Of a stretch of DNA of 64,000 nt, positions 43,979 to 52,775 are shown piece after piece. Location of the stretch: the NCBI RefSeq assembly GCF_001544875.2, contig NZ_FCOA02000029.1, forward strand, positions 23,496 through 87,495. The letters are read 5' to 3'. Made by a program: the position numbers and the translations under genes. How positions within the stretch are numbered: the first letter of the stretch is position 1; the number at the start of each line of letters is the position of its first letter. Origin of the DNA: Caballeronia hypogeia. GTDB lineage: Bacteria > Pseudomonadota > Gammaproteobacteria > Burkholderiales > Burkholderiaceae. Under the pieces are notes generated by a model. The model was not told the DNA's origin and searched no databases. It saw nothing but the letters and a program-made list of their open reading frames with translations.

Positions 43979-44677
43979 ATGCCTGCTGTTATGCCGAAGC
44001 CGACCGCGCCAGCCTCGAACGTTGAACAAGACACGAGCGAACCCAAGGTGGAGTACGCCTACAGGCGACTGGAAGAGATGATCGTGACGCGGGAGCTTCC
44101 GCCTGGATCTCTGGTGTCCGAGGTTCAGCTCGCTAATGAGATCGATGTTGGGCGAACGCCAGTGCGCGAAGCGTTGGCGCGGCTGAAACACTTCGGCTTT
44201 GTGGAAACGCATCCGCGACGTGGCACGTTCGTCGCGAGCGTTGACGTTCGCAAACAACTCGAACTGCTTGAAGTACGGCGCTCGCTCGAAGGACTGATCG
44301 TGTCGTCAGCGTGTACACGTGCAACCAGTGAAGAGCGCGGCGAAATGAAGGCGCTCGCGGACCGCATCATCCGCGCAGCCAAACATCGAGACGTCCACGA
44401 ATATTTCCAAGTAAATCGCGCGATTCACGAGTTGGAGGTTGCGGCCGCACACAATTCCATGCTCACGACGACAATGCAGATCATCCACGCCCAGTCGCGG
44501 CGTTTTTGGTTTGTGCACGTTCAACAAACGGGAGCGTTCGAGGAGGCTGCTGCGCGTCATGCTGAAGTGTTGCGTTCCATCGCGAAGGGGGACCAGGCAG
44601 AAGCAGTCCACGCGGGAGAGAAACTTATGCAGTTTCTCGATGCGCTAACCCGATCAGCGTTCGACACCTTCCGTTGA
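43979..44677 (+). CDS. GntR-family (FadR/FCD subgroup) regulator
   Basis: A 232-residue repressor. The winged helix (EYAYRRLEEMIVTRELPPGS, EVQLANEIDVGRTPVREALA, FVETHPRRGTFV) is followed by an all-helical FCD effector domain (residues about 95-225). FCD proteins usually sense carboxylic acids through a metal site. Divergent from the FAD oxidoreductase operon, which it probably represses. The frame is open further upstream to 43853, but that part is not family-like; ATG at 43979 or 43991 is the likely start, neither with a strong ribosome binding site. Confidence 0.87.
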   Translation: MPAVMPKPTAPASNVEQDTSEPKVEYAYRRLEEMIVTRELPPGSLVSEVQLANEIDVGRTPVREALARLKHFGFVETHPRRGTFVASVDVRKQLELLEVRRSLEGLIVSSACTRATSEERGEMKALADRIIRAAKHRDVHEYFQVNRAIHELEVAAAHNSMLTTTMQIIHAQSRRFWFVHVQQTGAFEEAAARHAEVLRSIAKGDQAEAVHAGEKLMQFLDALTRSAFDTFR

Positions 44678-44752
44678 CGACCACGACCTCTCGGTAGTTT
44701 GGTCTTGAAAAGGTACCCTCGCCTGAACCTACCCCTTATCTCGGCGCCAGGT

Positions 44753-44770
44753 TTGACGGAAATCCGTCAG
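44753..44770 (+). promoter_or_regulatory. Operator-like palindrome O1 (TTGACGGAAATCCGTCAG)
   Basis: An 18-bp near-perfect palindrome 115 bp upstream of the ferredoxin reductase gene. It has the same half-sites and A-rich centre as O2 (50429-50446) and O3 (50519-50536); shared pattern TTGRCGGAAANCCGYCAR. Copies of CTTATC/GATAAG at 44735, 44769, 44799 and 44864 lie around it. Confidence 0.65.
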
Positions 44771-44884
44771 ATAAGTGGATGAGAAGCACGCCAGAATGAC
44801 TTATCTTTCATCTGTACTGCACTGCTGGCTCTAGTTGCCATGAATTACTTACGAGCAGTCGGGATAAGTGAGAGGAGCAAGTCG

Positions 44885-46111
44885 ATGGATGCCGGAATGC
44901 TGATCGTCGGAGCGGGTCATAGCGGCGCACGTGCCGCTTTCGCCCTGCGCGATAATGGTTGGGAGGGGCCGATCACATTGATCGGCGACGAAGATGCCAG
45001 TCCTTACGACCGCCCGCCGCTGTCGAAATCCGTGCTACTCGGTGAACAGTCGATTGCCGACTGTTTGCTGTATCCGCCCTCTGCGTACGTTGAGCACAAC
45101 ATTCAACTTCTCAAGAACGCGACGGTTACGACAATTGACCGCGCCGAACGCAGAGTCACACTGCACAACGGCGAGCAGATCTCCTATCACCGGATGCTCA
45201 TCGCAACGGGAGCGCGGCCTCGTCTGCTTCACGTGCCAGGCGCAAGACTCAACAGGGTGCACTACCTCAGAACTTCAAGGGATGCGCTGCGTATCATCGA
45301 CTGTCTAGCACCAGAACGACGGCTCGTCATCGTCGGGGCCGGGTTCATCGGTATGGAGATCGCGGCGACCGCGATCGCGCGTGGATGCCACGTGACAGTG
45401 ATCGAAGCGGCTCCGCAGGCACTCATGCGTGCCGTGCCATCGGAGGTTGCGCAGTATCTTGTGGATCGTCATGTGGAAATGGGTGTCAACTTTCGCTTCG
45501 GTGCACAGATTGAGCAGATATTGGGCAACGCTGATGCAGCGGCCGTCCGTCTCGCAGACGGTTCCGAAGTGCCGTGTGACGCGGTCATTGTCGGGATCGG
45601 CGTCATTCCTCGGCAGGAGCTTGCCGAAGCCGCTGGGATCGACGTGAAGGACGGCATTGCCGTCGACGACACACTCTGCACGAACGACCCACATATCTAT
45701 GCTTGTGGCGATGTCTGCTCGTTTCCAGCGCGACTTTTTAAACGGCGGATGCGCCTCGAATGCTGGAAGAATGCGGAAGACCAGGCACGCATCGTCGCCC
45801 GCAATATGCTCGGGCGGCAGGAAACATACTCGGAGGTCCCCTGGTTCTGGTCAGATCAGTATGATCAGACTATCCAAATCGCTGGCCTTCCCGGTCTTGC
45901 GACGGCTACAGCAACGCGAGTCGTCAACGATCGTAGTCGCATCTTCTTCGCCCTCGATGACGATGGTGTCCTCGTCGGGGCGAGTGGCGTCGGCCAGATC
46001 GGAGACATCGCAAAGGACGTGCGAGTCGCGCAGACTCTCATTTCGCGGCGCGCATCGATTCCGTCAGAGTCGCTTGAAGATCCAAAGGTAAAACTGAAGT
46101 CTCTGCTTTAA
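44885..46111 (+). CDS. NAD(P)H:ferredoxin reductase, rubredoxin-reductase-like (MocF-like)
   Basis: A 408-residue FAD/NAD(P) oxidoreductase. It has the FAD site MLIVGAGHSGARAAFALRDNG, SPYDRPPLSKSVLLGEQ, the NAD site LVIVGAGFIGMEIAATAIARG, and IYACGDVCSFPARLF, then WFWSDQYDQTIQIAGLP in the C-terminal domain, typical of ferredoxin reductases of P450, dioxygenase and MocF systems. It should pass electrons to the Rieske protein at 48914, which feeds the di-iron oxygenases. The start at 44885 follows GAGAGGAGCAAGTCG. The operator O1 lies upstream. Confidence 0.87.
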   Translation: MDAGMLIVGAGHSGARAAFALRDNGWEGPITLIGDEDASPYDRPPLSKSVLLGEQSIADCLLYPPSAYVEHNIQLLKNATVTTIDRAERRVTLHNGEQISYHRMLIATGARPRLLHVPGARLNRVHYLRTSRDALRIIDCLAPERRLVIVGAGFIGMEIAATAIARGCHVTVIEAAPQALMRAVPSEVAQYLVDRHVEMGVNFRFGAQIEQILGNADAAAVRLADGSEVPCDAVIVGIGVIPRQELAEAAGIDVKDGIAVDDTLCTNDPHIYACGDVCSFPARLFKRRMRLECWKNAEDQARIVARNMLGRQETYSEVPWFWSDQYDQTIQIAGLPGLATATATRVVNDRSRIFFALDDDGVLVGASGVGQIGDIAKDVRVAQTLISRRASIPSESLEDPKVKLKSLL

Positions 46112-46186
46112 AGGGACGCACGGTCGTGCAACGGGGCAGCGCAGGCGAGCACGCAGATGCTCCTTGACGCCGCTCCACGCTTGCAG

Positions 46187-47224
46187 TCAATCAATCGGGG
46201 GAAGATTCTCGCGTAGCATCACTGCGACTGGTAGCGGTTTATAGACCGACCGAGGCGTGTCACGGTGATAGTGGCGCAAGATGATTTCCACACACCGCAT
46301 TGCTTCGTTGAACGGGTTCTCGTCGATGACGGCATGCACAAACCCGTCGACGAGCAAGCTACGGGTAATCGCATTGAACTCGTGACCAACGATGATCGTT
46401 TTTTTTGCCTTCTTAAGTCCCCGCAGTGCGTTGGCAATCCCTTCTGTTCCCACTGAAGTGTTGTACACGCCGCGAATGTTTGGGTTGCGCTGAAACGCGT
46501 CTCGAACGAGGCGTTCCGTTACCTCGGGGCGCTCCCGACTTTCTACCGAGTCAAACACGGTGCAGACCGGGAAGTTTCGCTCGAGAACCGAGCGAAAGCC
46601 GGATTCCCGCTCTTCATGTCCAAGAAGCTCGTGCAAGCCGGTCACGATCAACACATTCCCACCGGCTTCGCCAATGAACCGGCCCATGAGCTCGCCTGCC
46701 ACGCGTCCGGCTGCGCGATTGTCCGCCCCAACATAAGCGAGACGGCCCGATCCCGGCAGATCGGTGGCAAGGGTCACCACGGGAAGCTTCTGGCTGACCT
46801 CTCTCACTGCTGCAGTGATATCACGGTTCTCGTATGCGATGACCACAAGCGCGTCGGCTCTTTGCGCCGCGCGTAGGACTGTCTTGACGATCTCTTCTGG
46901 CCCGAAGCCGTCGAAATACGTCACGCCGCATATGATTCGTTGCTCCTCGAATGCCTTCTGGGCCAGATCAAAGCCTTCTTTGAGGTGAACATAGAAGGGT
47001 GCGTCAGGGCGATGCATCACGATCGCGACGCGAAGCCATCTGGCGGAGACGGTTCCGAGGGCTCGGTCAATCTTCAGCTTGCGGGCGTATTCCAAAACCC
47101 GAGCTTCCTTTTCCCGAGAGACCCCTCCGCGTCCATTGAGAACGCGGTCGACGGTTCGCTCGCTCACATTAGCGGCCCTTGCCACGTCGATCATGCTCGT
47201 CTTCTTCGCTTTTGCATCTTGCAT
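46187..47224 (-). CDS. LacI-family transcriptional regulator
   Basis: A 345-residue LacI protein. N-terminal HTH SMIDVARAANVSERTVDRVL with NGRGGVS is followed by a periplasmic-binding-protein-like effector domain (LRVAIVMHRPDAPFYVHLKE; DALVVIAYENRDI; GTEGIANALRGLKK). Such proteins repress sugar or polyol operons until the sugar binds. Lying inside the oxygenase/transporter cluster, it is the first candidate to bind O1-O3. The start chosen, ATG at 47224, follows AGGGGGAGCC; GTG at 47248 is an alternative. Confidence 0.87.
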   Translation of the reverse strand: MQDAKAKKTSMIDVARAANVSERTVDRVLNGRGGVSREKEARVLEYARKLKIDRALGTVSARWLRVAIVMHRPDAPFYVHLKEGFDLAQKAFEEQRIICGVTYFDGFGPEEIVKTVLRAAQRADALVVIAYENRDITAAVREVSQKLPVVTLATDLPGSGRLAYVGADNRAAGRVAGELMGRFIGEAGGNVLIVTGLHELLGHEERESGFRSVLERNFPVCTVFDSVESRERPEVTERLVRDAFQRNPNIRGVYNTSVGTEGIANALRGLKKAKKTIIVGHEFNAITRSLLVDGFVHAVIDENPFNEAMRCVEIILRHYHRDTPRSVYKPLPVAVMLRENLPPID

Positions 47225-47392
47225 GGCTCCCCCTGCCGTCCTGCCCACTCTATTTCACTGGAATCTTACATCTGTGCAGACGCCTGACCGCGGGCTCAAC
47301 GGCGATGCGCTGACACTTGCATCGTCGCAAGCTATGCGCGGCATCGAGTTACCTTCGCGCTTCATCCCGTATGACAGACAAAGGCAGAGCAC

Positions 47393-47421
47393 AAAGAAAA
47401 AGGCGTCGCACGAACGACGCC
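47393..47421 (-). terminator. Rho-independent terminator after substrate-binding protein gene
   Basis: On the minus strand GGCGTCG-TTCGTG-CGACGCC is followed directly by TTTTTCTTT. Perfect 7-bp stem with a T-run, 25 bp after the stop at 47446. The clearest intrinsic terminator in the window; it ends the minus-strand transcript of the desaturase, Rieske and binding-protein genes. Confidence 0.88.
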
Positions 47422-47445
47422 CGAAAATAGTTTTAGACTATTCGA

Positions 47446-48789
47446 TTAATCTTTCACATAGCCCGCGGCAACGACTTGGCGAAGTGCGGCTGCCTGTCCC
47501 GCCTTGAGTGCTTGATCAACCGAAGTCGACCCGCTGAGTGCACCCGAAATCTGCTGCCCGACGATCGTGCCGATGGACTGAAATTCCGGAATGTTGACCG
47601 TGAACGTGCCCGTGTACGGTACCTTCTTGAGCGTCGAATCGAGGGGATCAGCTGTTTGGACAGCGTTCAGCACGAAAGAGGCGAACGGTGCGGCTTTCTG
47701 GTAGTCGGGCTGATCATACGTAGACTTGCGCGTGCCAGGGGGTACCAGCGCCCAGCCTACGTCGGCCGCAGCCAATTTGATGTAATCCTTCGAAGTCGCC
47801 CATGTGATGAACTTCTTCGCTGCGTCTTGCTGTTTGGAGCTGACGGGGATCGCAAGTGCCCAAGACCACAGCCAGTGCGAACCCTTCGTCGTCACGTCGT
47901 GCGGAGCATTGGCGTACCCCAGTTTTTCCGCCACGGACGACTGCTTTTTGTCATAGAGCATGCCGGCGGCGACCGTGGAGTCCACCCACATGGCGCATTT
48001 GCCGTTCATCATCAGGGTGAGATTCTCATTGAAGCCGTTAGACGTGGCTCCCGGAGGACCATACTTCGTCATCAGGTTGACGTAGTAGGTGATCGCGTTG
48101 TGCCATTCCGGGGTGTCGATCTCCGGACGCCACTGCATGTCGAAGTAACGACCGCCAAAGCTGTTCACGAGCGTGCCGAGATAACCCATGTTCTCGCCCC
48201 AGCCGGCTTTGCCTCTGAGACAGATGCCGTAGACGCCATTTTTCTTATCGTCGAGCTTCGCCGCGAAGTCAGCGACTTGCTGATAAGTCGGGTTCGGCGG
48301 CATGGTCAACCCCTTTGCCGCGAACAGATCTTTACGATAGTACGTCATCGAGCTTTCCGCGTCGAAGGGCAAGGCGTAAAGCGTACCCTTGTACGAAAGA
48401 GAGTCTCTGACCGTCTTGATCACGTCCTCAAGGTCGTAGCTAGCCGGCAAATTCGAGATCGGCGTGAGCCACCCGCGTTGTCCCCAAATCGGCGCCTCAT
48501 AAGTGCCGATCATCATCACGTCAAACTGGCCACTCTTTGTGGCGATGTCTGTAGTCACGCGTTGTCGAAGCACGTTCTCTTCGAGGAAGACGAACTTCAG
48601 CTTGATGTCCGGGTTGGCCTTTTCGAACGCAGGCGAAAGCTTCTGCAACTCGATCATGTCCGGATTGTTGACACTGCCGATCGTAATCGTCTCGGCGTGG
48701 GCTCCAGCACAGAGCGCGAACGATGCTGCGGCAAAGGCCAACGGTTTGAGCTTCGAAAGCGACCAGATTCGAAAGATGGGGGCGCGCAT
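47446..48789 (-). CDS. ABC transporter substrate-binding protein (CUT1, polyol/sugar)
   Basis: A 447-residue periplasmic protein with signal peptide (MRAPIFRIWSLSKLKPLAFA, cleavage near AHA-ETITIG). EKANPDIKLKFVFLEENVLR, FDVMMIGTYEAPIWGQRGWL and MTYYRKDLFAAKGL match the sorbitol/mannitol-type (SmoE) binding proteins of CUT1 transporters. It delivers the polyol, cyclitol or sugar substrate to the permeases at 50804 and 51733. It is encoded on the opposite strand from them, an unusual split. The start follows GTAGGAGACAAA. Confidence 0.88.
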   Translation of the reverse strand: MRAPIFRIWSLSKLKPLAFAAASFALCAGAHAETITIGSVNNPDMIELQKLSPAFEKANPDIKLKFVFLEENVLRQRVTTDIATKSGQFDVMMIGTYEAPIWGQRGWLTPISNLPASYDLEDVIKTVRDSLSYKGTLYALPFDAESSMTYYRKDLFAAKGLTMPPNPTYQQVADFAAKLDDKKNGVYGICLRGKAGWGENMGYLGTLVNSFGGRYFDMQWRPEIDTPEWHNAITYYVNLMTKYGPPGATSNGFNENLTLMMNGKCAMWVDSTVAAGMLYDKKQSSVAEKLGYANAPHDVTTKGSHWLWSWALAIPVSSKQQDAAKKFITWATSKDYIKLAAADVGWALVPPGTRKSTYDQPDYQKAAPFASFVLNAVQTADPLDSTLKKVPYTGTFTVNIPEFQSIGTIVGQQISGALSGSTSVDQALKAGQAAALRQVVAAGYVKD

Positions 48790-48913
48790 TTTGTCTCCTA
48801 CAACAATCAATAATTATGGAGGCCGTGCATTGGCCTTGGGCTGCAACGTACAACGTCGCCGATTGGCTCAGTGAGCTCGTAACAAAGCTGGAAACCTACG
48901 AGCTGGCCGTTCT

Positions 48914-49228
48914 TCACTCAACTTCGATGAAGACTTTCCCGCTCTCAATCTTGACCGGGAAGGTCTTCAAGTTGACGCACACGGGCGCGCCTTTGGCTTG
49001 GCCCGTCGTGTAGTCGAAGCGGCCGTTGTGCTTCGGGCACTCGATGATGTTGTCGATCACGAACCCGTCGGCCAAATGCACCTTCTCGTGTGTGCAAAGA
49101 CCTGCGGTCGCGAAGAACTCATCCTCGGCGCTTCGATAAATGGCGTAGGTGCTGCTCCCATGGTCGAAGCGGATCACGTCCTCTTCGTCGATGTCCTCGG
49201 TTGCACACGCTTCTACCCATGCTGTCAT
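48914..49228 (-). CDS. Rieske [2Fe-2S] ferredoxin (MocE-like)
   Basis: A 104-residue small Rieske protein. The cluster ligands are Cys and His in LCTHEKVHLADG and Cys and His in ECPKHNGRFDYTTG, the C-x-H...C-x-x-H pattern. It carries electrons from the ferredoxin reductase (44885) to an oxygenase. It lies 45 bp downstream of the sterol-desaturase-type gene on the same strand; no Rieske oxygenase large subunit is nearby, so the desaturase-type proteins are the logical partners. The start follows ACGGAGACAGCC. Confidence 0.9.
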   Translation of the reverse strand: MTAWVEACATEDIDEEDVIRFDHGSSTYAIYRSAEDEFFATAGLCTHEKVHLADGFVIDNIIECPKHNGRFDYTTGQAKGAPVCVNLKTFPVKIESGKVFIEVE

Positions 49229-49273
49229 GGCTGTCTCCGTTGAGTTAATTAGAAATAGGTGTTCTTGAAGGCG

Positions 49274-50299
49274 TTAGGACGCTTGCTTCGCGTGCTTGGC
49301 GTTCTCTTTTGCCGCTCTCGCGAGGAAGCGCTCGTCCATTGCTTTCTGAGCTTCCTTGGATCCGTCGTGGAAAGTGCCGAACCACTTGTCGAGGGGAATC
49401 ACGCCATCGGCGTAGTTGCACTCGAAGTACTTGTGATGGAGGTAATGGGCGTAACAATCGGTATTGATCGCCGTGTTTTCGCAGACCACGAGCTTCGAGA
49501 AGCCTGCATGTCCTTGTGCTGGTCCAAAAGACGAATGGATCAGGTGGAACACGGCGTGGAGCGGATGTGATGGGATGACCAGGTGAATCAGCACGCCGGT
49601 GTAGTAAAAGAAATGTTCAACCGGATGCATGGCGAGACCCGACCACGGCATCGGATTCACATTGTTGTGGTGGAGTGAGTGAATCCAGCGATAGAACGGC
49701 GGCCAATGCAGGATCCGATGCACGATGTAGAAGTGCAAGTCACGCATCAAGGGAATCACGAGCATCATCGCCACGCAGTAGTACGGGTGCGTGTTCCAAT
49801 CGACGTACGGGACGTAGTGGTTGGCGAAGCACCAGAGCGAGAAAGCCTCGAATGCCGTCCAAATAGGCACGCCACTCGCGAAGGTCCAGATCAAATTGTC
49901 AGCAAGCTGGTTTTTGAACAGAAACGCGCTGTTGTCGGTCGCGGGCCACCGGGCATTGAATTTGAAGGTGTTGCCCTGGCGCTTCTGCACATACAGTCGC
50001 AGATGCCATGCTCCATAGACCAGCAACACGAGCACAGCGTTTCGGCCCAGCAGGTAGCTGATCCACCCGGCGGAAAACGTCCGCATCGTTTCCATCGAGG
50101 GCGTCAGATAGAGCCAAACGATGATCGACGCGACCGCGTACAGAGCATTCCACGGAAGCAAATATCCGGGAAAACCCGCAAGCCATTTCGCGAATGCGAT
50201 CGGTCGGGCCGGCCATACAAAGACAGGCGGGTATTCGATCGCTTCGAGCGGTTTCCAATCGCCGCGCTTATCGCGCTTTCCAAAGACTGAGTCGTCCAT
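49274..50299 (-). CDS. Sterol desaturase/fatty-acid hydroxylase-family di-iron oxygenase, copy 1 (MocD-like)
   Basis: A 341-residue membrane protein with about four hydrophobic segments (residues 35-60, 75-100, 160-185, 235-255) and the His-box set for a di-iron centre: HFYIVHR, HSLHH, HPVEH and HYLHHKYF. It begins MDDSVFGKRDKRGDWKPLE and ends in a basic tail. The same superfamily includes MocD, implicated in removing the O-methyl group of rhizopine, and hydroxylases of lipids. Its position with a Rieske ferredoxin and reductase supports an oxygenase role. The start follows GTAGGAACACATTCAA. A paralogue of the same length is at 57044. Confidence 0.88.
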   Translation of the reverse strand: MDDSVFGKRDKRGDWKPLEAIEYPPVFVWPARPIAFAKWLAGFPGYLLPWNALYAVASIIVWLYLTPSMETMRTFSAGWISYLLGRNAVLVLLVYGAWHLRLYVQKRQGNTFKFNARWPATDNSAFLFKNQLADNLIWTFASGVPIWTAFEAFSLWCFANHYVPYVDWNTHPYYCVAMMLVIPLMRDLHFYIVHRILHWPPFYRWIHSLHHNNVNPMPWSGLAMHPVEHFFYYTGVLIHLVIPSHPLHAVFHLIHSSFGPAQGHAGFSKLVVCENTAINTDCYAHYLHHKYFECNYADGVIPLDKWFGTFHDGSKEAQKAMDERFLARAAKENAKHAKQAS

Positions 50300-50428
50300 T
50301 TGAATGTGTTCCTACGATGGGTTGGAGTGCTTGGATGTCGAAGCCAAACCCCTCTCGTTTGCTCGGGGCCGTGCCTGATCTCCACGATCGAAAGATAGGG
50401 GAAGCGGCACGCTAATTCACTCGAATTC

Positions 50429-50446
50429 TTGGCGGAAACCTGCCAA
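50429..50446 (+). promoter_or_regulatory. Operator-like palindrome O2 (TTGGCGGAAACCTGCCAA)
   Basis: An 18-bp imperfect palindrome 130 bp upstream of the minus-strand oxygenase gene, in the 504-bp divergent intergenic region. It matches O3 in 16 of 18 bases and shares the pattern of O1. Confidence 0.65.
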
Positions 50447-50518
50447 CTGGAATGCCGAGTCCTGATCGCCATCGTGGACCGTTGAACATGCCGATTCATG
50501 CCCACCCATGCCAAAGAA

Positions 50519-50536
50519 TTGGCGGAAAGCCGCCAA
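50519..50536 (+). promoter_or_regulatory. Operator-like palindrome O3 (TTGGCGGAAAGCCGCCAA)
   Basis: A perfect 7-bp inverted repeat (TTGGCGG / CCGCCAA) around AAAG, 90 bp from O2, close to nine helical turns, so one regulator could bind both and loop the DNA. The rest of the region 50300-50803 holds no gene that I can support. Confidence 0.68.
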
Positions 50537-50803
50537 GCGACCGCTTGCCGCGCGCATAGCGTCTGTGAAGAATGCAAACCACACCAAAAGAAGAACGCCG
50601 CCGACAAAGTTGGCAGCGGCACAGATGCTTAGTTCGACGCTCTTGGGTGGAATTTCGGCACGAGAAGAAAGGAGGACACGTCGAGGTTCGACCACGGCCG
50701 CTCAACTTCACGCTGGCGGTCATCGCGGAGGGCTCTTCAGCCATGTTTGAACAATCAGGCCAAACAAACGAGGTACGCGCCTGAGACCTTGAGGAGACAG
50801 TTC

Positions 50804-51736
50804 ATGCAACAGGCAGCAACTTCCGTCGCCATACAGGCGCCGAAATCCGAAGGTTTAGATCAAAAGGGCGCGTCGTCGGCGCATTGGCTCACGATGCCTT
50901 CAGTCGGGCTACTCGTATTGTGGATGGCGATTCCGCTCGCGATGACGATCTGGTTCTCGTTTTCCAGATACAACCTCCTCAACCCAGACGTAAGTGGGTT
51001 TGCGGGCTTCGACAACTTCAAGTTCCTCGCCACCGATCCGTCGTTTTTGCCGTCGATTGGACACACACTGCAACTGATCGTGTCGGTTCTCGCCATCACT
51101 GTTATCGGTGGCGTTCTCATGTCCGTTCTCTTTGACCGTAAATTCTACGGGCAGGGCGTAGCTCGATTGCTGGTCATTGCGCCGTTCTTCGTCATGCCCA
51201 CGGTAAGCGCGTTGATCTGGAAGAACATGATCTTGCATCCCGTGTATGGACTCATTGCCCAGGGCTTGCGCGCCATTGGGTTACAGCCGGTCGACTGGTT
51301 CGCCGATTATCCGCTGACAGCGGTGACAGTGATCGTCGCATGGCAGTGGTTGCCGTTCGCCTTTCTTATCCTGTTCACGGCGATACAGTCGCTCGATCAG
51401 GAGCAAAAAGAAGCGGCACGTATCGACGGTGCTGGACCTTTTGCGATGTTTTTCTTCATCACGCTTCCGCACTTGAAGCGGGCCATATCCGTGGTGGTGA
51501 TGATGGAAACGATCTTCTTGCTGTCGATCTTCGCTGAGATCTATACGACCACGGGCGGCGGCCCAGGCACAGCGACAACGAATCTCTCATACCTGATCTA
51601 TGCGCTTGGACTTCAGCAATTTGACGTCGGTCTCGCGTCGGCCGGTGGCATTCTCGCGGTCGTGCTGGCCAACATTGTGTCGATCTTCCTTGTTCGCATG
51701 CTTTCGAAGAATCTGAAAGGAGAGTACGAAAAATGA
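50804..51736 (+). CDS. ABC transporter permease (CUT1, SmoF-like)
   Basis: A 310-residue inner-membrane permease with six segments (first at WLTMPSVGLLVLWMAIPLA). The EAA loop is EQKEAARIDGAGPFAMFFFI, the contact site for the ATPase. It is of the MalF/SmoF type in sugar and polyol importers. The start at 50804 follows GAGGAGACAGTTC; the stop overlaps the next permease by 4 bp (ATGA). Confidence 0.9.
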   Translation: MQQAATSVAIQAPKSEGLDQKGASSAHWLTMPSVGLLVLWMAIPLAMTIWFSFSRYNLLNPDVSGFAGFDNFKFLATDPSFLPSIGHTLQLIVSVLAITVIGGVLMSVLFDRKFYGQGVARLLVIAPFFVMPTVSALIWKNMILHPVYGLIAQGLRAIGLQPVDWFADYPLTAVTVIVAWQWLPFAFLILFTAIQSLDQEQKEAARIDGAGPFAMFFFITLPHLKRAISVVVMMETIFLLSIFAEIYTTTGGGPGTATTNLSYLIYALGLQQFDVGLASAGGILAVVLANIVSIFLVRMLSKNLKGEYEK

Positions 51737-52614
51737 GCGACGTCACGACAACTGCAACTATTCCGCCGCAGCGGACGGTGGCGACCACGTCGACCACCTC
51801 CATCTTTTCGGTGATTCAGCGGATCACTCCAGGGGCCGCAGCGTGGGTAATCGCGCTGCTACTGTTCTTTCCCATCTTCTGGATGACAATCACCGCATTC
51901 AAGACTGAACAACAGGCCTATACCTCTTCGCTCTTCTTCACGCCTACGCTGGAGAGCTTTAAAGAGGTCCTTGCTCGAGGCAACTATTTCGCATTTGCCT
52001 GGAACTCGATTCAAATTGCGGTGGGCGTCACGGTAGTCTGTTTGATTCTCGCGGTACCGTGTGCGTATTCGATGGCATTTTTCCCGACCAAGCGCACCCA
52101 AAAAGTGCTGTTGTGGATGTTATCGACCAAGATGATGCCCTCGGTAGGCGTGCTCGTGCCCATCTATTTGTTGTGGAAGAACACGGGGCTGCTAGATTCG
52201 GTAAGCGGTCTCGTCATTGTCTACGCGCTGATCAACCTTCCGATCGCGGTCTGGATGTCGTTCACCTACTTCGCAGAGATTCCGCGCGACATTCTTGAGG
52301 CCGGACGTATCGATGGCGCCTCGACCTGGCAAGAGATCGTTCACTTGCTCATGCCCATGTCGGTCCCCGGGCTCGCCTCCACGTCACTGCTGCTCGTGAT
52401 TCTGTCCTGGAACGAAGCGTTTTGGAGCATCAACCTCTCGAGTTCGAATGCCGCTCCGTTGACCGTTTTCATCGCGTCGTACTCAAGTCCTGAGGGGCTG
52501 TTTTGGGCCAAGTTGTCAGCAGCGTCATTGCTGGCGGTGGGTCCGATCATGATCTTGGGGTGGTTGTCGCAGAAGCAACTGGTTCGCGGACTTACATTCG
52601 GGGCCGTGAAGTAG
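51733..52614 (+). CDS. ABC transporter permease (CUT1, SmoG-like)
   Basis: A 293-residue permease with about six membrane segments. WVIALLLFFPIFWMTITAFK is the first, SMAFFPTKRTQKVLLWMLST and ILEAGRIDGASTWQEIVHLL (EAA loop) follow. It is the MalG/SmoG-type partner of the permease it overlaps. The N-terminal Thr/Ser-rich stretch (residues 1-25) is cytoplasmic and longer than average. Confidence 0.9.
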   Translation: MSDVTTTATIPPQRTVATTSTTSIFSVIQRITPGAAAWVIALLLFFPIFWMTITAFKTEQQAYTSSLFFTPTLESFKEVLARGNYFAFAWNSIQIAVGVTVVCLILAVPCAYSMAFFPTKRTQKVLLWMLSTKMMPSVGVLVPIYLLWKNTGLLDSVSGLVIVYALINLPIAVWMSFTYFAEIPRDILEAGRIDGASTWQEIVHLLMPMSVPGLASTSLLLVILSWNEAFWSINLSSSNAAPLTVFIASYSSPEGLFWAKLSAASLLAVGPIMILGWLSQKQLVRGLTFGAVK

Positions 52615-52775
52615 TCCACAACCGAACTTATCAACAACAGAGCACTGCCTGACCTTCCATCAAAGCCGTCATCGTATCCGATGCGCGGCCCGCCAAGGCC
52701 TTTTGAGAGAAGCAGTGATCAGAGTTGGCGCGGCTGCGCCGAACCCAGATATTCAAGAAGAGTAGGAGACACGTC

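Noticed and set aside
47512..47519. TTGATCAA as a fourth LysR site
   Set aside because: Lies inside the substrate-binding protein gene and lacks the flanking bases shared by sites A-C.
47476..48813. 445-codon plus-strand open frame
   Set aside because: Antisense to the ABC substrate-binding protein, which has signal peptide, family motifs and a good ribosome binding site.
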